Source: Johnsonella ignava ATCC 51276 (GTDB lineage Bacteria; Bacillota; Clostridia; Lachnospirales; Lachnospiraceae). Taken from it: a stretch of DNA of 64,000 nt. The notes under the pieces are model-generated. The model was not told where the DNA came from, ran no database searches, and saw only the letters and a program-made list of their open reading frames with translations. The stretch spans positions 47,097 to 111,096 of the forward strand of contig NZ_JH378836.1 in assembly GCF_000235445.1 (NCBI RefSeq), in the 5' to 3' direction. Below are positions 25,776-37,000 of the stretch, piece after piece; the first letter of the stretch is position 1; each line of letters starts with the position of its first letter. A program made the translations under genes and the position numbers.

Positions 25776-26745
25776 AGCCGGTCTCCACTGTAATTACATC
25801 AAGCAAATCAACATCTTTATCAATAACGAGATTATTATAGCACCAAAAATACAAATCTTCTTCATTATAGCTCACCTTTTCTATGCTGTCAGGAGATTTC
25901 CCGTTGATTTTCAGCCTGAAAATCAGTTCTTTATCTGTTATACCACAGTAAAAACCGCTATTTCCGCCGCCTGCCTTTATTTTATCCTTTATATATTTTA
26001 TAAATTCATCTTCCTGCCTTTCATATAAAACAAGCACACGCTTAGCCTCTGTTACAAAATACTGATTAATCAATGTTATATCGGCAAAATATCCCGGAAA
26101 TCTTAATTCATACTCAACCAGTATCAAATCCTGTTTTCTGTCCTCTTTTTCCGTTACTACGGCATCACAAATCGGATGCCTTGTTACGCTGGAGTCTGAA
26201 TATGTACTTGTATATAAGTCAATGTCTGTCTTTATATTGCCTTTATATCCCGGAATCAAACTCATGCCGGGATCATTTAAAAGAGCGGCATCCTCTGTAC
26301 TATAACCCGCAACGGGTATTATACTATAATCAAGCTCTTTAATTTTGCCCATTTCCTTAAACCAGTTACATGTGATCTGCAACATTTCTTTTATATCTTC
26401 ATCATTCCCCCTATATTCAAAATATCCATACTCTATTCCGGGTATATCATAAATACCTTCAAAAAACGGAATACATAAAGCATCGTGATGGTACAGAACT
26501 TTCTCACCATTCATTGCGTACACTTCACAATTCCATCCCGGAGTAAGTTCGTAGCAACTACCCTGTAAAAATGGAAAACCCAACTTATTTTCTGAAAATG
26601 ATATTTTAAAATTTGTCTGCAGAAAATGTTTAACTTCTATCCTGTGTTCATTGCTGTAAAGTATTAAATTAATAAAATTCAATACAACGGCAATAAAAGT
26701 CATCATTAATATACATTTTTCAAGTTTTCTTCCGAAAGATGTCAT
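25768..26745 (-). CDS. Membrane-anchored protein, longer paralog of 4955..5671
   Basis: Family not recognised. 325 residues with one span at about 11-30 and an extracytoplasmic domain. It is homologous along about 230 residues to the 238-residue product at 4955..5671 (see FLQTNFKISF, TPGWNCEVYAMNGEKV, GIYDIPGIEYGYFEYRGN). It has about 90 further residues at the C-terminus, ending near VITVETGYE. GAGGT precedes the ATG. Coupled to 24723..25775 and preceded by a decayed secreted-protein gene, as at the other locus. Confidence 0.65.
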   Translation of the reverse strand: MTSFGRKLEKCILMMTFIAVVLNFINLILYSNEHRIEVKHFLQTNFKISFSENKLGFPFLQGSCYELTPGWNCEVYAMNGEKVLYHHDALCIPFFEGIYDIPGIEYGYFEYRGNDEDIKEMLQITCNWFKEMGKIKELDYSIIPVAGYSTEDAALLNDPGMSLIPGYKGNIKTDIDLYTSTYSDSSVTRHPICDAVVTEKEDRKQDLILVEYELRFPGYFADITLINQYFVTEAKRVLVLYERQEDEFIKYIKDKIKAGGGNSGFYCGITDKELIFRLKINGKSPDSIEKVSYNEEDLYFWCYNNLVIDKDVDLLDVITVETGYE

Positions 26746-26843
26746 TTTTAAAACCTCATTGTAAAATTTTTTTATATTTAATGTTGTTAAAAATCTTTAA
26801 GTCTATGAAAAGTAGTGAGAGAGAAGTTTTTAAAGTCAATAAA

Positions 26844-27148
26844 TTAGCATTCTATTTTTACGTTCATATCTCTTAAAACAATCACTGCCTGCGAAGATTC
26901 CGTTGTAATCTTTCCCTGTGATTCTTTCAAAGAATCCGACATGATGATTACCATCTCATCTGACGGATTATCCGCAAGGAAGCAGGGTATAAAAAAACAG
27001 CACTATTAAATGCCATTAAAAATGACATAAAAAGTGCTGTGATTCTCTTTAAAAAAACAAAGTTTGACCTGTGTCTCCTGCACAAATGACTATCTTTGTC
27101 CTTCAATAAATTAATTAAAATAGCTTCTTTACTCATTTTTTTCATCAT
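26844..27148 (-). pseudogene. Decayed secreted-protein gene with intact 5' end
   Basis: A strong ribosome binding site (GAGGAGGGA) and ATG at 27148 start a 66-codon frame with a basic region and a hydrophobic signal-like segment (LFMSFLMAFNSAVFLYPA). It runs into a stop at 26948. From about 26986 another frame continues with coding character (ADNPSDEMVIIMSDSLKES, then AVIVLRDMNVKIEC) to a stop at 26844. An internal deletion with a frame change explains both. The signal region matches DNA in the remnant at about 6056-6144. The original function is unknown. Confidence 0.6.
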
Positions 27149-27251
27149 GTATTCCCTCCTCTATTAACATGACATACATCCGGTTTATTTTAATACCGGT
27201 TGAAATTAACTGACTGTAATATTAAGTGCTATAAAATTATTTAAAAATTAC

Positions 27252-27305
27252 CGGTCGGATATATAGACTTATCTAAACATGTGTCAATATACGGATATCC
27301 GACCG
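27252..27305 (-). promoter_or_regulatory. Inverted repeat with embedded promoter-like sequence
   Basis: CGGTCGGATAT (27252-27262) and ATATCCGACCG (27295-27305) are a perfect 11-bp inverted repeat. On the minus strand the loop contains TTGACA (27287-27282), and TATATA (27265-27260) lies 16 bp further, overlapping the arm. This could be the promoter of the decayed gene at 27148, a terminator for 27467..30715, or both. Confidence 0.4.
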
Positions 27306-27402
27306 TTTTGGTAACTTATAAACCTGCCAACTTATATCCTTAATATTTTCTTAAGAATACCATAATTTTTTTACACTGTCAATAATACTTTCAATAAAAC
27401 TT

Positions 27403-27420
27403 AACGGTATATGAACCGTT
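27403..27420 (-). terminator. Weak hairpin after 27467..30715
   Basis: AACGGT and ACCGTT form a 6-bp stem with a 6-nt loop. On the minus strand it is followed by AAGTTTTATT, about 45 bp past the stop of the large surface-protein gene. Weak as a terminator on its own. Confidence 0.4.
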
Positions 27421-27466
27421 TATGATAATATCTCATTAAACTATAAACAACAATGCCCAAATCGGA

Positions 27467-30400
27467 TTAATTAAAGCCGGCATCTCTGAGTGCATCATAA
27501 GCGGCAATTCTTATGGCATCCGATGACAGTGTTGCACCGCTTACACTGTCAACACTAAACAACTCAGATCTTTTTTTGCCTGCAAGTCTTTTAAACATAG
27601 CTTTCGATTGATTGTAAAATTGTGCATTTGCGGGAAGACCGGTATCCGTGCCGTTGTCTTCGATTTTTATAATCTTTCCCGTGTCTACATTGTAAGTGAT
27701 TTTAATTTTAACTGTATAAGCCCACTGATTTACAACTGATTCTCCCTCTATAATCCTGTGTTTTGACGGATCTTCTTCTTCGCCCGGGTTCTTGCCGTGG
27801 TCATTATCATCTTCTTCTCCTTTTTCACCGCCTACCGCAATCCTCACAGCCTCTCTTATTGCTTTTGAGGTTAATGTCGCACCGCTTACAACATCAACTT
27901 TGTAAATATCATTCTTTCCCTTTCCTTTATATTTTGAAAGCATACCTATACTTGCCCTTACCCAATACATGGAATTACTTCCTGAATTTGTATTATTATC
28001 TTCAACCTTTAATATTACATCTTCTTTCTGGTTATAGGTAACTTTAAGTCTTACATTATAGCCGAATCCTTCAACTGCAGCTTCACTTTCAATGATCTTT
28101 ACCGATTGTTCGGGCAGCTCCTCATTTCCTTCAATAAAATCAAAATCAAGTGAATACGATGTATAGCCGCTCGTACTGTTAACATCTGAAAAAACTATCC
28201 TGTATTTTCCGGGCATTGTATTTTCGGTATCATTAACGGTAAGCACATTATCGGAGTATGTATAGTCATTTCCTTCAATAAGCTGCTTTTCATCATCTTT
28301 ATCAAGCAGATACAAAGCTTTAAGCCTTACTCCGGTATACGGAAGCTGTGAAGTATCAAACCTCGCCTTAGCTCCCTTTGTCTTTATAAAACTGCTTTTT
28401 TCAGTAATTACGGCTTTATGCTTTGAGGAAAGAGGTTTTAAAATATATATATCGGGGTTATTTATAATAAATTTCTTATGATCGCTCAGCAGATAGATTA
28501 TACTTGTAATTTTCTTACCTTTTAAATTTGTGTAACGTCTGAATGTTCTATCATTTGTACCATCACGTTTTTCCGTTGAAAAAGCAAGTCTGCCGTTTTC
28601 CGTCCATATATTATCAATAAATTCAAGACCTGAGGATTTATAATCGCCCTCCCCCGTTTTTAAAATTATTCCTAAAACATTCTCAGTCGTATCTATACCT
28701 TCAGGCAGATTTTCTATATTGATTTCATATTGCCCGTATTTGCTGCGGTCATTAATTGACACTTTTATTTTATTTTTTGAAGCATCTATATCAGGTGCCG
28801 ATTCACTGAACTTAAGTTCAGAAAGACTGCTATCCCAATACAGGGTTTTATATACATAAGGTTTAACTGAGGTAACAGCTCTTTTAACACCCGTCTTTTT
28901 ATCATATGCCGACATACTGTTTATAATTTCTAAAAAATTACTTTTATCATATACACCGGCTGCACTCAATATCCTGCCTTTTGCATAAAGAAGTCCGTCA
29001 ACTTCAACATTTGTAATTACGCCTCTTATAATGTAGCCTGAACCGTTTTTTACATATGAAGCATTTTTAAAAGCACCGTAGTTATTTTTTGTAGGTGAAG
29101 TTACCGCATCATATCCCTGATTATGCTCAAGGTCCCATACAAATATATTATGCCAATATATATATGGATCATTATCCAAATTGACTCCATGCGGCAATTT
29201 ATTTTTTATAATTTCACTATAATAAAAATCGGCATATCCGATATCGGCAGTTCCATAAATATTACCTTTAATTTCCTGTGAATCCTCTACATAATAATAT
29301 GCAGATATTTCATTAGGATTTTTGTAATTTTTAATTGCTTTTACCTTACCGGCAATATCCCTGCCTTTAACTATAAAGCTTTCATCCGGGCTGCCGGAAG
29401 TATATTTCCTATAATAATAGGTGTGCGAAACCCCGTCAACTTCTATATCAATTTTTTCCATATTGGTATTTTCATCTTCGGATTTTGAAACCTCAAGATT
29501 AAATTCCCCTGAATGTTTCACCCCGTCTTCGGTTATCGAAATTACCACTCTAAATTGCCCTATATCCCCCTCTTTAAATATATATCCGTTTTCAGGTTCT
29601 GAAATAAATCCTTTATATATGCAATTTTCCCAGCCCTCTATAACCGTGTCGCCTGATCCGCTCATTATAAGTTTTATTTTAATGCCGCCTAAATCAAGCT
29701 TTTCACCTGTTTTATAGACTTTTTTAATATTTGATGAATCAATCTCAAACTTTTCTATTTTATCCGGCTTCGGTTGTGGTTGCGGCTGCGGCTCAGGCTT
29801 CGGTTGCGACTCAGGCTTCGGTTGCGGCTTCAGATTCGGTTTTTGTTCCGGTTGTGGCTGAGATTGAGGCTTTTGTTCCTGCTGCGGTTTTGACTCCGGA
29901 TTTGTTTGGGTTTGCGGATTTTGAGAATTTCCCGGAATTGAATTATTTCTACCATTTCCTGAACCTCCTCCGTTGCCTGATCCGCCATTACTTCCTAAAC
30001 CTCCGCCTTTTCCCGAACCGCCTGTGCTGCCTGAACCTGATGAACCGGTACCTTTGGACTGTAGTGTTTTTGAGAGACCTGATTTATCCAAATTGCTGCT
30101 TTTATCCGAAGTCTGCTTGGTCAGTATACCTTTGCCCTCTATATAATGAATACTGTAACTTAAAGATTTATATGAATTATCATTATAGTCAATCCATCTT
30201 CCATCATGATTAGTGTCATATCCGTCAGGTGTTTTTCGTGAAATATACAGTTTTCCGTAGTCATTACCTTTCATTGTTTCAAAATAATAGCAATATCCGT
30301 CAATCCATTGCCAGCCGGTAAGCATAGCACCGATACCATGCCCCTGACGTGTATCAAAAAAATACCAGTCCCCATGTAAAGTTCGATACCATCCGGTATG

Positions 30401-30715
30401 CATACGCCCTTCAATACCCTCAGACTTTTTATCAAAATAATACCTTACACCATTTATATCACTCCATTCTATCATCATAGTACCGTTTAAAGGATCAAGA
30501 TAATACCAGTTCGGATCCTCAAACATCCAACCTTTAACTAATTTATGTTCTTTATCAAAATATTTCCATACCCCTTCTTTATTTTCCCATATTCCTTTTT
30601 CATTTACAGCCGTTTTTGTCTGAGCATATATATTAGATCTCACCGAAACGGTTTTTGCCGCAGCAAGAAATACCGTCATTGCTAAAAATAAAATCTTTTT
30701 TCCGTTCTTCACCAT
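27467..30715 (-). CDS. Cell-wall-bound surface protein with two FMN-binding domains
   Basis: 1082 residues. Signal peptide about 1-31. Cell-wall/choline-binding-type repeats at about 40-190 (GWMFEDPNWYYLDPLNGTM, WYFFDTRQGHGIGAMLTGW). A Gly/Ser-rich then Pro/Gln/Lys-rich linker at about 225-320. An Ig-like domain at about 325-410. A long middle region that resembles the Tp47-type domain of other Firmicute surface proteins (YGTADIGYADFYYSE). Two C-terminal FMN_bind domains with SGATLTS (Thr947) and SGATLSS (Thr1062), the sites where ApbE attaches FMN. It is a smaller relative of 31070..37894. Likely an extracellular, possibly redox-active, wall protein; AGGGAGA precedes the start. Confidence 0.85.
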   Translation of the reverse strand: MVKNGKKILFLAMTVFLAAAKTVSVRSNIYAQTKTAVNEKGIWENKEGVWKYFDKEHKLVKGWMFEDPNWYYLDPLNGTMMIEWSDINGVRYYFDKKSEGIEGRMHTGWYRTLHGDWYFFDTRQGHGIGAMLTGWQWIDGYCYYFETMKGNDYGKLYISRKTPDGYDTNHDGRWIDYNDNSYKSLSYSIHYIEGKGILTKQTSDKSSNLDKSGLSKTLQSKGTGSSGSGSTGGSGKGGGLGSNGGSGNGGGSGNGRNNSIPGNSQNPQTQTNPESKPQQEQKPQSQPQPEQKPNLKPQPKPESQPKPEPQPQPQPKPDKIEKFEIDSSNIKKVYKTGEKLDLGGIKIKLIMSGSGDTVIEGWENCIYKGFISEPENGYIFKEGDIGQFRVVISITEDGVKHSGEFNLEVSKSEDENTNMEKIDIEVDGVSHTYYYRKYTSGSPDESFIVKGRDIAGKVKAIKNYKNPNEISAYYYVEDSQEIKGNIYGTADIGYADFYYSEIIKNKLPHGVNLDNDPYIYWHNIFVWDLEHNQGYDAVTSPTKNNYGAFKNASYVKNGSGYIIRGVITNVEVDGLLYAKGRILSAAGVYDKSNFLEIINSMSAYDKKTGVKRAVTSVKPYVYKTLYWDSSLSELKFSESAPDIDASKNKIKVSINDRSKYGQYEINIENLPEGIDTTENVLGIILKTGEGDYKSSGLEFIDNIWTENGRLAFSTEKRDGTNDRTFRRYTNLKGKKITSIIYLLSDHKKFIINNPDIYILKPLSSKHKAVITEKSSFIKTKGAKARFDTSQLPYTGVRLKALYLLDKDDEKQLIEGNDYTYSDNVLTVNDTENTMPGKYRIVFSDVNSTSGYTSYSLDFDFIEGNEELPEQSVKIIESEAAVEGFGYNVRLKVTYNQKEDVILKVEDNNTNSGSNSMYWVRASIGMLSKYKGKGKNDIYKVDVVSGATLTSKAIREAVRIAVGGEKGEEDDNDHGKNPGEEEDPSKHRIIEGESVVNQWAYTVKIKITYNVDTGKIIKIEDNGTDTGLPANAQFYNQSKAMFKRLAGKKRSELFSVDSVSGATLSSDAIRIAAYDALRDAGFN

Positions 30716-30888
30716 TTTCTCCCTAAAATTGTAATCTATTATTTTTAAAGCTGAAATTTATTTCTTATTTTAAAACGGCAGCCTCTCCATCCTTTTTAAG
30801 TACTGAACCTGGATATTATACGATCAATATCTCTTTAAATTAAATTATTAAAAAGTTACTTACCGATATAAATATACAAATTAAAATG
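30716..30888. other. Gap between the two surface-protein genes
   Basis: AT-rich; it probably holds the promoter of 27467..30715, but no clear hexamer pair is visible. The terminator of the upstream gene follows at 30889-30934. The rest of the gap to 31069 shows nothing else. Confidence 0.4.
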
Positions 30889-30934
30889 TAAAACACTACA
30901 AAGACCGTTATCATAGCAGCTCTGTAGTGTTTTT
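30889..30934 (-). terminator. Intrinsic terminator of the giant surface-protein gene
   Basis: On the minus strand ACACTACA and TGTAGTGT form an 8-bp stem (more with flanking A-T pairs) and are followed by a T-run. It lies about 135 bp past the stop of 31070..37894. Confidence 0.65.
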
Positions 30935-31069
30935 ACAATTTACTTGTTTTTGTTTACATACATAAGGAAAAAGAGTTTCCCTATATGTTTTTAAAGCCCG
31001 ATATCTCAGCTATACAGCTTTGATATTCTATCTTTTAATATCCTACGGCTTATATTGCAACTTAAATAT

Positions 31070-34000
31070 TTACTCTTTAGCGGATTCCAATTCTTTTACT
31101 TCGTCAACAGTCTGTGTTTTCTTTTCAGAACCTATTTCCGAATCCGATTTTGAACCGTCATCAGTATTGACTTTTTTATCCTCAGATTGTAAACCGCTTT
31201 CTGAATTAACCCCTTTATTTTCAGTGTCGGGATTTAATATATTTTTTACAACCGTATTATTTTTAGTGTCTTTTTCCTGTATCACTTTATCTTCAGAGTC
31301 TGTCTGCACAGGCACACTATTTTCAGCTGCTTTACCGGTTCCTCTTTCATCTGCGGTATTTTCCGCTTTATCAGAATCGTTTTTATTCTCCGACTTTTTA
31401 GGCTGCTTTGATTTATCGATATTTACTTCTATTATAATATTTCCGGCAGTTGGGAATAATCCTCCTGCATTTACATTAAATTCCCATGCCTCTTTATCAA
31501 CGCTGTAAATACCGTCGGCAAGTTTCTCATCACCTGAGTACAATGCCATATCTATCACATTTTCTCCGATTTTTACACTGTAAACACCGTTTGTTTCCTC
31601 AAGCTCTATCTTTTCGGTATTGCCGTCCGCATAGACCGCTACAACATGTGTCGGCAATATAGCCTTGGCTTCAGTATTTAACTGTGCATCCGTATCTTCA
31701 TACTCCAAATTTATATCGGAAGCATCGATTGCTTTTATCTTGCTTCTTGATAACGCATTTTTAACGGCTTCAATTATAGCTTTTGATGAAATTGTAGCAC
31801 CGCTTATTGTATCGGCTTTTAAACCATCCAAATCAGCTTTTTTCTTTCCTGTAAATTTAGGCAGCATTTTTAGAGCATCCGTCCAGAATGTATAATTCAT
31901 ACCCGTGGCTTCGGTTCCGTCATCTTCAACACTTACTATCTCACCTGTTTTGGTATTATAAGTTACATTAACCTTTGCAGTATAATTATATCCTTCCACA
32001 TCCGCCTCGCCTGATAGAGTCTTGGTCTCAGGTTCAGGAGTCGGTCCCTCACCTTTTTTAAGCTCAAACTCGCAAGCTGATGAAACATAAGCATCTTTTT
32101 TTGAAGTATCACCGAATATAACAGTATACTTTCCTTCACCGGTTGAAGCAGTAGCCATTATTGAGAGCTTATATGAATCAGAATCAAATGTATAATCGGT
32201 ATCTTTTACAAGTTCTCTTGCTTCTTCACCGATACCAAATTTTAATGATTTAACTTCATAGCCTCTGTAAGGCAGATTACTGAGGTCAAATGTTACTTCC
32301 GCTCCTTTTCCGTCTTCAAATCCTGTCTGTTTAACAATCTTTGCTTCCTGTCCTGAAGAAAGTCTCCTTCCTAAATAAAGATTTATATTCTCTATAACGA
32401 CCTTTTTATTATCACTTAAGAGATAGGTGAGTTTTGTAATTCTATGTCCTGCAAGAGTCGCAAAACGCCTGTGTGCATTTTCGCTGCCGTAATTCTTTTG
32501 AGAAACTGAAAATGCCAACTGCCCAGCATCTGTCCATATATTGTCAAGATGTGATAATCCATATCTTTTTGCAGGATAATCTTGATAATCTGTACAGAAT
32601 ATTACTCCAAGAACATTCCTGGTGGCATCAATTTCAGACGGGAGATTCTTGATATTTATCTGGTAATCTCCATAAGAACTCTGATCTGTTACTGAAATAT
32701 CAAGAGCTGAAGCATCTACATGAAGCTCCGATGCATTATCACTATATTCAAGAGCCGACAGAGTTCCGTCATAATAAAATTTCTTATATACGGCAGGCTC
32801 GGTCGAAGTAACTGTTCTCTTTTCACCCGTTGCATTGTCGATACCTGTCATACTTGTAACCATTGGTATAAACTGATTTCCGTATTTTGCATTCACAGCA
32901 GCTAAAATTTTTACTTTTACATAAAGCTGTGCATCAATCTGGACAGGAGTTTTAACACCATTAATCTTATATCCTCCGTTTGATTGTTCAGAATAGCTTG
33001 CCGCTCCAAGTTTTCCATAGTTTGCAGATGTAGCTGAACTTACTACATCGTATCCTGCCCATTGCTTATAGCTTCCTATAATACCGTGTTCGATTTCTAT
33101 ATTAGGATCACCTTCACTTGAGCCGGGACCATTGTTACTTGCAAGTTCCGCATGATAGAAATATGCATATGGCAAATCAGCAATACCGTAAAGATTTCCG
33201 CTAAGCTTCTGATCATCTTCGACATAATAACGTACCTGTGAATATGAAGGCTGTTTTATCATTTTTGACTGTTCTGTTACATCTTTACCTTTTACAATAA
33301 GCTTCTCATTAGGTTCAAGAGGATTATATTTTTTGTAATAGTAAGTATATGTTTTTCCGTCAACTAATAAATCAAGCACATCCATATTGGTTTCATCAGG
33401 CTTCTGCGGCTTCGGAAGTGCAAGCTTCACGGCTTCCTTTATAGCATTTGATGAAAGTGTAGCACCGCTTATAACGTCAACCGTATCAACAGTATCAATT
33501 GTTTTTCCCGGCATTTTTGCAAACATGGCAACTGCCTTATTCCAAAAGCGTTTATTACCTGTACCGGGAACTGTCGCATTATCCTCAACACTTATTATTT
33601 CACCTGTTGAGGCATTGTATTTTACTTTGACCTTTGCCTTATATCTAAATCTTTTTACCTCAGCCTCACCAACTCCTACTTTATACTCTTCATTGCCTTT
33701 TTCTTCATATTTAAATTTAAGCCCTATATAGCCCTTTCCAAATTGTGGGCTGTTATAATCGGGAAGATTTATTCCAAGTATATCATCACTCTTTACTAAT
33801 GTTGCATTAAGGCTTTCATTCTTTTCATTATATACCTTAACCGTAAATGTATCCTTATTCCAATTACCCTTATATGTCTCAGGTATTACAACATCATTTA
33901 CAATAAGGTGTGCCTTTGAATTTTCAAAATCTGTTTTTGAGATGTTTATATCCGCAAGCTTTGTTCCTTTATCAAAAAGTTCAACCTTTGCAGGAACCTG

Positions 34001-37000
34001 TGAAATGCTTTCACCGGATTTTACAAATTTAAATCCGAGCATTACATAGCCATCACTGCCGTCAGATGACTTATATTCAGGAAATTTTATCCTGCATATT
34101 GTATTTGAACGTTTATCAACTTCAACTTTAAGATGTGCATTATTATCGGCATATGCCCATATATTAAAAGTTGATTCATCCCAATTTTTATACTCTTCCG
34201 GAATTTCTACATTGTAAAATGTAAGTTTCCCGTCATTTGCTTCAAAAGCTCCTTCTTCAATTTCTATCTTTTTAATAAGCTTATATAACTTTGTATAGAT
34301 TTCAATTCTTCTTACAGCCTTCGGATTTGCGGAACCCACCTCGACCTCAAAGCTCTTTGTAACGGTTTTGCCATTAATTTCAAGGCTTATATCTATATTC
34401 TTTTTACCTGAATCCTTTGAAGTAAACTTATATCCGTTCTCGGGGTTTGATTTAAACCCTGCCTTTTGTGCATCGCTCCACAGATGGAAATTTTTACCTT
34501 TTCCGTCCTGAGTTTCAGCCTTTATTAGAAGCTCACTTATGTCAAGAGATTCACCGACTTTATAGCTTCTCTTAACCTTGTTGTCATCTAATGTAAATCC
34601 GGTTATAGGTGAATTTTCCTGCGGCGTTTCCACAGACACCAGATAAGTCTCATATCTCCATGAGGTATATCCGGCACCTACATTTACATCCTTAAGGTTA
34701 AATTCCCATTCCTTTGTAAATTCAATATACTGTGCTTCCTTAAGCTTCTCATCCTTGTCATATATATCCATACCCTTTATTTTTGCCGAATTCGGATTTG
34801 AAAATTTATAGCGGAAATCATTTTTATTAACTTCTATACTTTTTTCGGTTCCGTCTTCCAAGCGTACTATGATCTTGGTAGGGTATCTGTATATATTTTT
34901 CTTCTGAGCCTGTACATTGCTCGGCATGTCTATAAGTGAATCTGCATTTTTAAAGTGCACCAGTACATCACTGCCCACAGGCGGAAGCTTGCTTCCATGT
35001 GCAGGATCCGTAGTTATACCGTACTCTCCAAATTTATCATAGCCTATCTTTTTTTCACCTTCATTCTTAAGATGAAGCTTAAGAACTGTCATTGAAAGAT
35101 CAAGCGTACTGCCTGTTGCCTGCGGATTCGGTCTTGTCTCAAATTCAATATAATCTATTTTTTGCTCTTTATTGTCAGACTTATATTTTTTTGATCTTTC
35201 AAGAGCATTGTCAACCGCACTTAAATGTCCTTTTGCAGTTTCAGTGGCTTTACTTACAGCATCATATGCATCACCTTTTTTTTCTGTAAGCTGTTTTGAT
35301 ATACTCTCAGTACTGTCAAGACCTTTAACAAATTTAAGTATATCCTTTCCCCTTTGGAATTCATTTTCGGGGTCATCAGTATATACAACTGATTCCGAAT
35401 CCTTGATCTTGCCGTTTTCTACAACTACCTTTACTATGTCAGGTCCTTTGCTCTTATAATACCTGCTCCATGTTCCGGTTCCGTACCATGTACCGTCTGC
35501 AAGCTTTGATTGCTCGGGCGGTGTCGGTGCATCTTTTATAAACTTGAATGTAATCCACACATAGCTTGTACCGTATTCATTTACATAATCCGGGAACTCT
35601 ATTTTCAGTATTATTCCACCCTTGTTAACATTCGCTTTTATAGGGTTGCCCGCTTTATTAAATGCCTTTATGGTAAATGTATCTTTATTCCAATTCTTAT
35701 ATTTTTCAGAAATTTCAACATCTCTTAATATAAGCTTGCCCTGACCTTGTTTAAGCTTTTCTGCATCAATGTCTAGCTCTTTAATTTTTGTATTTTTGTC
35801 ATAAAGTTCTATCTTAGCCGGTGCCTTTACTTCCGAATCCTCCACTTTAACACTGAAGGTTTTTTCAAGATTTGCATTATCCTTATTATAACTTATCTTT
35901 ATAATCTTATCACCCTTATCGGATTCTGTAAGTTTATAGTTATTTTCAGGAGTTGAAGTAAATCCTGCCTTTTTACATTCTTCCCAACCGTTAAGATGAA
36001 GTTTATTTCCGTTTTTAGTAACGGCATCTATTATAAGATTGTCTATATTAAGATTATCACCTATATAGTATGATTGCTTTACGTTTTCGGTAAGAAGCTT
36101 AAATGAAGCTATACCTGAATTATCATTTTTTGTATCAATCACTACCGCATAGTCATTAAATCCCCAGATGTCAAACCCGTCATGCGGCACATCTTTAAGA
36201 CTGAAATTCCAGCGTCCGGTATGGCTGTCATACGCACCGTCGGTAAGCTTTTTGTCATTGTCATAAATTGACATTCCCTTGATATTTCCTTTAGCCTCTA
36301 TCTTATAGCGCCATTCATTTTTATCAAGATCAATTTTGTAATCGCTTCCGTTTTCGTAATTTACAATTATATGTGTAGGATATTTCTTTGTAAGAATTTT
36401 CTGATTTAATACTATTTCAACCGGAATATCTATAACTGAAGCTTCATTTATAAAGCGAACCTTAAGTTTTTTATCCGTCTTTGACAGAGGTGTTCCGTTT
36501 TGAGGTTCGGTCTTTATATCATATTTTTCAAAATCATTAAATCCGACTTCTTTGATTTCCCCGTTCTTTAAATGCAGTTTAAGCACGGACTTTGTAAGAT
36601 CAAGAGTATCCCCCTTTGCAACGGCATCAGGTTTTGTAACAAATTCCATATAGTCTATATTCTGCTCTTTTTTATCCGTTGCAAATTTATTTGATCTTTT
36701 AAGTGCATTGTCGACTGCACTTATATGCCCTTTTACCGTTTCAGTAGCACCTGATATTGAATCGTAAAAGCCTTTTCTTGCTTCAATCTGCTTTAAAATA
36801 TCTACGGTAGAGTCTGAGCCTTTAAGCTTTTCAAGCAATTTGTCCCTGCATTGCATAAAGTGTTTAGGCTCCTTATCGTCAGTATATCTTTCGGACACAG
36901 CATTTTCTATCTTTCCGTCCTTTATAACAACTTTTACGATATTCGGGGCATCCTGTATAATATACCTGCTCCATGTAGCAGTTCCGTACCATGTACCGTC

